DNA of 8,900 nt. Source: Acidimicrobiaceae bacterium (GTDB lineage: Bacteria > Actinomycetota > Acidimicrobiia > Acidimicrobiales > RAAP-2). Positions 7,064-8,900 of the stretch are shown here, in pieces. Under the pieces are notes generated by a model that was given only the letters and a program-made list of their open reading frames with translations, was not told where the DNA came from and did no database searches. The first letter of the stretch is position 1, and the number at the start of each line of letters is the position of its first letter. The stretch is taken from the NCBI GenBank assembly GCA_003133005.1, contig PKZI01000155.1, forward strand, positions 1 through 8,900, in the 5' to 3' direction. A program made the translations under genes and the position numbers.

Positions 7064-7078
7064 AAACCAAGCCGGTTT
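7064..7078. repeat. AAACC/GGTTT inverted repeat in the divergent promoter region
   Basis: AAACC (7064-7068) and GGTTT (7074-7078) flank AAGCC. The repeat covers the -35 position of the promoter proposed for the 92-residue gene, and CCGG occurs at both 7072-7075 and 7082-7085. It could be an operator; five-base arms are also easily found by chance. Confidence 0.25.
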
Positions 7079-7086
7079 CGGGCCGG

Positions 7087-7092
7087 TAGAAT
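7087..7092 (+). promoter_or_regulatory. Candidate -10 box TAGAAT for the 92-residue gene
   Basis: TAGAAT matches the -10 consensus at five of six bases and lies 34 bases before GTG 7127. That gives a leader of about 28 bases with room for the SD. No recognisable -35 lies at the usual spacing. Confidence 0.45.
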
Positions 7093-7115
7093 GGACCTCT
7101 CGTTACGAAACACCT

Positions 7116-7122
7116 GAAGGAG
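7116..7122 (+). promoter_or_regulatory. Strong RBS (GAAGGAG) deciding the GTG start at 7127
   Basis: GAAGGAG is near-complementary to the 16S 3' end and lies four bases upstream of GTG 7127. It is the best Shine-Dalgarno sequence in the window and argues strongly that the small downstream frame is translated. Confidence 0.7.
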
Positions 7123-7126
7123 TGCC

Positions 7127-7405
7127 GTGAGCCAGGTCCCCAGCATTGAGAGCACCGAGGTCGTTGACCCTGTCGGCCACGTCCAAGTGATCTACCTCGG
7201 CCCGGTGGCCCCGCACTGGGAGTGCCGGATGGTCTTTGGCGACGAGGAGCAGATCCAGGCGTTCGTGGACCGCGTGGACGCACGGCTTCGGTTCCTGCCT
7301 CCCCACGATCCGCAGTTCCGTCGCAATCGCGAGCGCGTCAACCGCGACGCCGAGCGCGAAAACCTCCTGGTTGAATGGAACCTCGGTTACGAGGAAGAGT
7401 CCTGA
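7127..7405 (+). CDS. Hypothetical 92-residue soluble protein
   Basis: I do not recognise this protein. It is small, soluble and charged, with no signal peptide or membrane segment and a single Cys (C33). A beta-rich first part (VGHVQVIYLG, then HWECRMVFGD) leads into an amphipathic helix (EEQIQAFVDRVDARLRFL). A PPHDPQFRRN turn and a charged helix follow, and it ends in NLLVEWNLGYEEES. The strand-strand-helix order could fit a small ferredoxin-like or ACT-like fold, but that is speculation. It is probably a real gene: it has a strong SD, a plausible -10 box, no competing frame on the other strand and base composition like its neighbours. It is monocistronic, divergent from the formimidoyltransferase gene and convergent with the DUF2342 gene. 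A hairpin follows the stop. Confidence 0.78.
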   Translation: MSQVPSIESTEVVDPVGHVQVIYLGPVAPHWECRMVFGDEEQIQAFVDRVDARLRFLPPHDPQFRRNRERVNRDAERENLLVEWNLGYEEES

Positions 7406-7407
7406 AC

Positions 7408-7428
7408 GCCTAGGGGGTATTTCTAGGC
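7408..7428. terminator. Small hairpin between convergent genes, possible bidirectional terminator
   Basis: The perfect six-base arms GCCTAG (7408-7413) and CTAGGC (7423-7428) enclose a nine-base loop. The hairpin lies two bases after the stop of the 92-residue gene and overlaps the TAG stop of the opposite gene (7425-7423). There is no T-tract on either side, so termination strength is doubtful. Position is the main argument. Confidence 0.35.
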
Positions 7429-8541
7429 CAGCGGCGAGGTCGTCACGCGTTGGTACCACTGTTCGGGGGCGTCGAGTTCGTGCGTGTTCGGGAGTCCGTC
7501 GACGCGCAGTAGCGCGTCAAACACGCCCAGGCCGTGGGCCTCGGCGAGTTCGTTGACGAATTTCTTCGCGGCGTCGTGGTGCGGGCCCTGGGTGGCGATA
7601 CCAAACAACGCCGCGGCGGCGTCCTCACCTCGCGCGTCGCTCAAACGATGCCGCGCGTACGCCTCGGCGAGCAAGGGTCGGGGGCCGAGAATCGACTCCG
7701 TGATGCTGAGTGCGGCGTGGTCGAAGAACGCGAGCAACACGCTCGCCGCCGCGTTGATCGCGCGCGTGGCGTCGGAGTCCTCGGGCACCTCGATTCCTTC
7801 GAGCAGCGCTTCGGGGTTGCTCATCAATTCGTTCACGTCCTCGGGATTGATCATGGTCTGTAGACGGTCGAGGAGATTGCTCTGGGCCGCTCCCGCTTCG
7901 CGCACGGCGTCGATTAAGAGCGCGCGCAACGCGTCACCGGTGCCGGGCCGTGAGAGAACGAGCGCCGCGACGAACTCCTGGGCGAGGGCAAAGACGTACA
8001 CCTCGTCGCGATCGAGCGACCACGCCTCGGCAAAACTGGTGAGGTTATTGACCACCAGCAGTCGCGTGGCGTCGAGTCGAGGAAGCGGCAGCACCGCGAG
8101 GGACCACGCTCGCTCAGAAAAGTGACCCGCCACCGATCCCATTTGGAAACCCGTGAACAACGGTCCAATGGTCGCGGCGAGTTGGTTCATCATCGTGCTG
8201 TCGGGGTCCTCGGAGTCCCCGATCAAACTCGTTGAAGCGAGCAGAGGTTCGATGAGCGGCTTCCACTGGGTGAGGGCGGCGACGGTGAGTGCCGAGCGGT
8301 TCGCGCCGGTGAAACTCGCGTCACTCGAGACACCGAAGAGCGAGTCGACGTGGCGACTTACGAGCACCGCAAGTTCCTCGAGACGCTGTCGTTGCGCGGG
8401 CTGGGGGTTCGGGTCGCCGTCCTCGCCGCGCGCGATATTCAGCCCGAGTTGCGTCGCGGTCTGGAACCACGCGTCGGGACCTTGCTGGCCGAGCAGATTA
8501 AAGATATCGCCGAACATTCCGCCAAATGGGTCATTACTCAC
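7423..8541 (-). CDS. DUF2342-type putative hydrolase with a degenerate metal motif
   Basis: This 372-residue soluble, mainly helical protein resembles the actinobacterial DUF2342 'putative hydrolase / zinc-dependent metalloprotease' group. It has a Gly/Phe-rich start (DPFGGMFGDIF), the FTGFQMGSVAGHFSERAW segment (129-146), LLVVNNLTSFAEAWSLDRDEVYVFALAQEF (161-190), and the late helices LLAEAYARHRLS, AAALFGI and a C-terminal PNTHELDAPEQWYQR. Where many family members carry H/R-E-x-x-H, this protein reads Q188-E189-F-V-A192, so the metal-binding histidines are absent and protease activity is unlikely. The biological role of the family is not established. The GTG at 8541 gives a family-like N-terminus. 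AGGGGG directly abuts the GTG with no spacer, whereas TAAGTT lies six bases upstream, so a leaderless start is favoured. It is divergent from mreB across 75 bases. Confidence 0.78.
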   Translation of the reverse strand: MSNDPFGGMFGDIFNLLGQQGPDAWFQTATQLGLNIARGEDGDPNPQPAQRQRLEELAVLVSRHVDSLFGVSSDASFTGANRSALTVAALTQWKPLIEPLLASTSLIGDSEDPDSTMMNQLAATIGPLFTGFQMGSVAGHFSERAWSLAVLPLPRLDATRLLVVNNLTSFAEAWSLDRDEVYVFALAQEFVAALVLSRPGTGDALRALLIDAVREAGAAQSNLLDRLQTMINPEDVNELMSNPEALLEGIEVPEDSDATRAINAAASVLLAFFDHAALSITESILGPRPLLAEAYARHRLSDARGEDAAAALFGIATQGPHHDAAKKFVNELAEAHGLGVFDALLRVDGLPNTHELDAPEQWYQRVTTSPLA

Positions 8542-8553
8542 CCCCCTAACTTA
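8539..8553 (-). promoter_or_regulatory. Candidate leaderless promoter -10 (TAAGTT) for the DUF2342 gene
   Basis: On the minus strand TAAGTT (8553-8548) is followed by six bases and GTG (8541-8539). The AGGGGG in between touches the start codon, too close to work as a normal Shine-Dalgarno sequence. Confidence 0.45.
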
Positions 8554-8602
8554 AAGGCTCGGACACGTCGCGTCGCCAAGGCCCGGAAGAGACCCGGCGA
8601 CC

Positions 8603-8619
8603 TAACATCGATAGCCATG
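8603..8619 (+). promoter_or_regulatory. Candidate leaderless promoter -10 (TAACAT) for mreB
   Basis: TAACAT (8603-8608) is followed by eight bases and ATG 8617. The intervening bases hold no SD. Together with the opposite-strand box at 8553-8548 it makes the 75-base gap a compact divergent promoter. Confidence 0.4.
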
Positions 8620-8900
8620 GCCCTTGACGTCGCACTCGATATAGGGACTTCATCGACGCGATTGGCGACGAGCCAACGTGGCGTTGTTTTCAACGAACCC
8701 ACCTTGGTGGCGATCGACACGAACTCGGGCGACGTCGTCGACATTGGCTACGGCGCGTCGAACCTCGTGGGACGTACTTCACGCCATATCGTCGTATTTC
8801 GTCCGCTCGAAAAGGGCGCGACCGTCGATTTCGACGTTACCGCGCGGCTCATCGCGACGCTCTTTGAGCGAGCCGGCGTCTCGAAGCTCAGTCGGGCGCG
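8617..8900 (+). CDS. mreB: MreB-like rod-shape-determining actin homologue (3'-truncated)
   Basis: The first 94 codons of an actin-like ATPase are present; the rest lies past the window end. The product begins MALDVALDIGTSSTRLATSQ, with the phosphate-1 loop DIGTSST (8-14). It continues with GVVFNEPTLVAIDTNSGDVV, then VGRTSRHIVVFRPLEKGATVDFDVTARLIATLFERAG. These match MreB blocks in order: DxGTxxT, GIVLNEPSVVAI, the GRTP-NI segment, RPLKDGVIADFDVTE. MreB polymerises under the membrane and guides lateral wall synthesis in rods. Many actinobacteria lack it or use it only in sporulation, so its presence narrows the taxonomy. The loop is DIGTSST rather than the common DLGTANT, so a divergent paralogue (Mbl-like) is possible. 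The start is the first ATG, immediately before the conserved strand. mreC and mreD would be expected downstream. Confidence 0.83.
   Translation, partial: MALDVALDIGTSSTRLATSQRGVVFNEPTLVAIDTNSGDVVDIGYGASNLVGRTSRHIVVFRPLEKGATVDFDVTARLIATLFERAGVSKLSRA

Noticed and set aside
7484..8125. Plus-strand open frame of 213 codons opposite the DUF2342-type gene
   Set aside because: Its composition is Ser/Arg/Ala-rich shadow sequence, with no RBS or motif. The minus-strand frame matches a known family over its whole length.
8542..8547. AGGGGG as Shine-Dalgarno sequence for the DUF2342-type gene
   Set aside because: It touches the GTG with no spacer, which is too close for normal ribosome binding. The TAAGTT box at leaderless spacing explains the start better.

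Overview
The window looks like a chromosomal segment of a moderately GC-rich actinobacterium (about 60% G+C by eye). The phylum call rests on a WhiB-family iron-sulfur regulator, an actinobacterial-type QcrB with PDWY in place of PEWY, a DUF2342-type protein, and the paired ATPase/VWA genes known from mycobacteria and relatives. An mreB-like gene and the moderate base composition make me think of the class Acidimicrobiia, but that is a guess. I see no mobile elements, CRISPR array, tRNA or rRNA.

Layout. (1) 1-1190: the 3' two-thirds or so of qcrB, cytochrome b of the bc1-aa3 respiratory branch, cut by the window start. (2) 1215-2348: a membrane-anchored, outward-facing protein with a phosphodiester-glycosidase-like (NAGPA/DUF2233) domain, 24 bases after qcrB. 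(3) 2379-5791: a two-gene unit with a one-base stop/start overlap, encoding a ChlI/MoxR-like AAA+ ATPase and a VWA (MIDAS) partner. (4) 5918-6193: whiB, with an AT-rich upstream region carrying two dyads. (5) 6179-7015, minus strand: a stand-alone glutamate formimidoyltransferase that overlaps the 3' end of whiB tail to tail. (6) 7127-7405: a 92-residue protein I do not recognise. (7) 7423-8541, minus strand: a DUF2342 putative-hydrolase-type protein that has lost the metalloprotease-like motif. (8) 8617 onward: the 5' end of a divergent mreB-like gene, cut by the window end.

How the genes work together. Only the ATPase/VWA pair is clearly a functional unit: ATP-driven remodelling of an unknown client, by analogy with ChlI-ChlD, RavA-ViaA and NorQ-NorD. 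The other genes look like ordinary chromosomal neighbours in short, independent transcription units. Four starts (2379, 7015, 8541, 8617) have a TANNNT hexamer 6-8 bases upstream of the start codon, the arrangement expected of leaderless actinobacterial mRNAs. The starts at 3803, 5918 and 7127 have normal Shine-Dalgarno sequences instead.

No gene-free stretch exceeds 300 bases. The longest are 5792-5917 and 7016-7126, and both hold regulatory signals. I do not see a wholly new system. The best leads are the ATPase/VWA pair, the degenerate DUF2342 protein and the unknown 92-residue gene.
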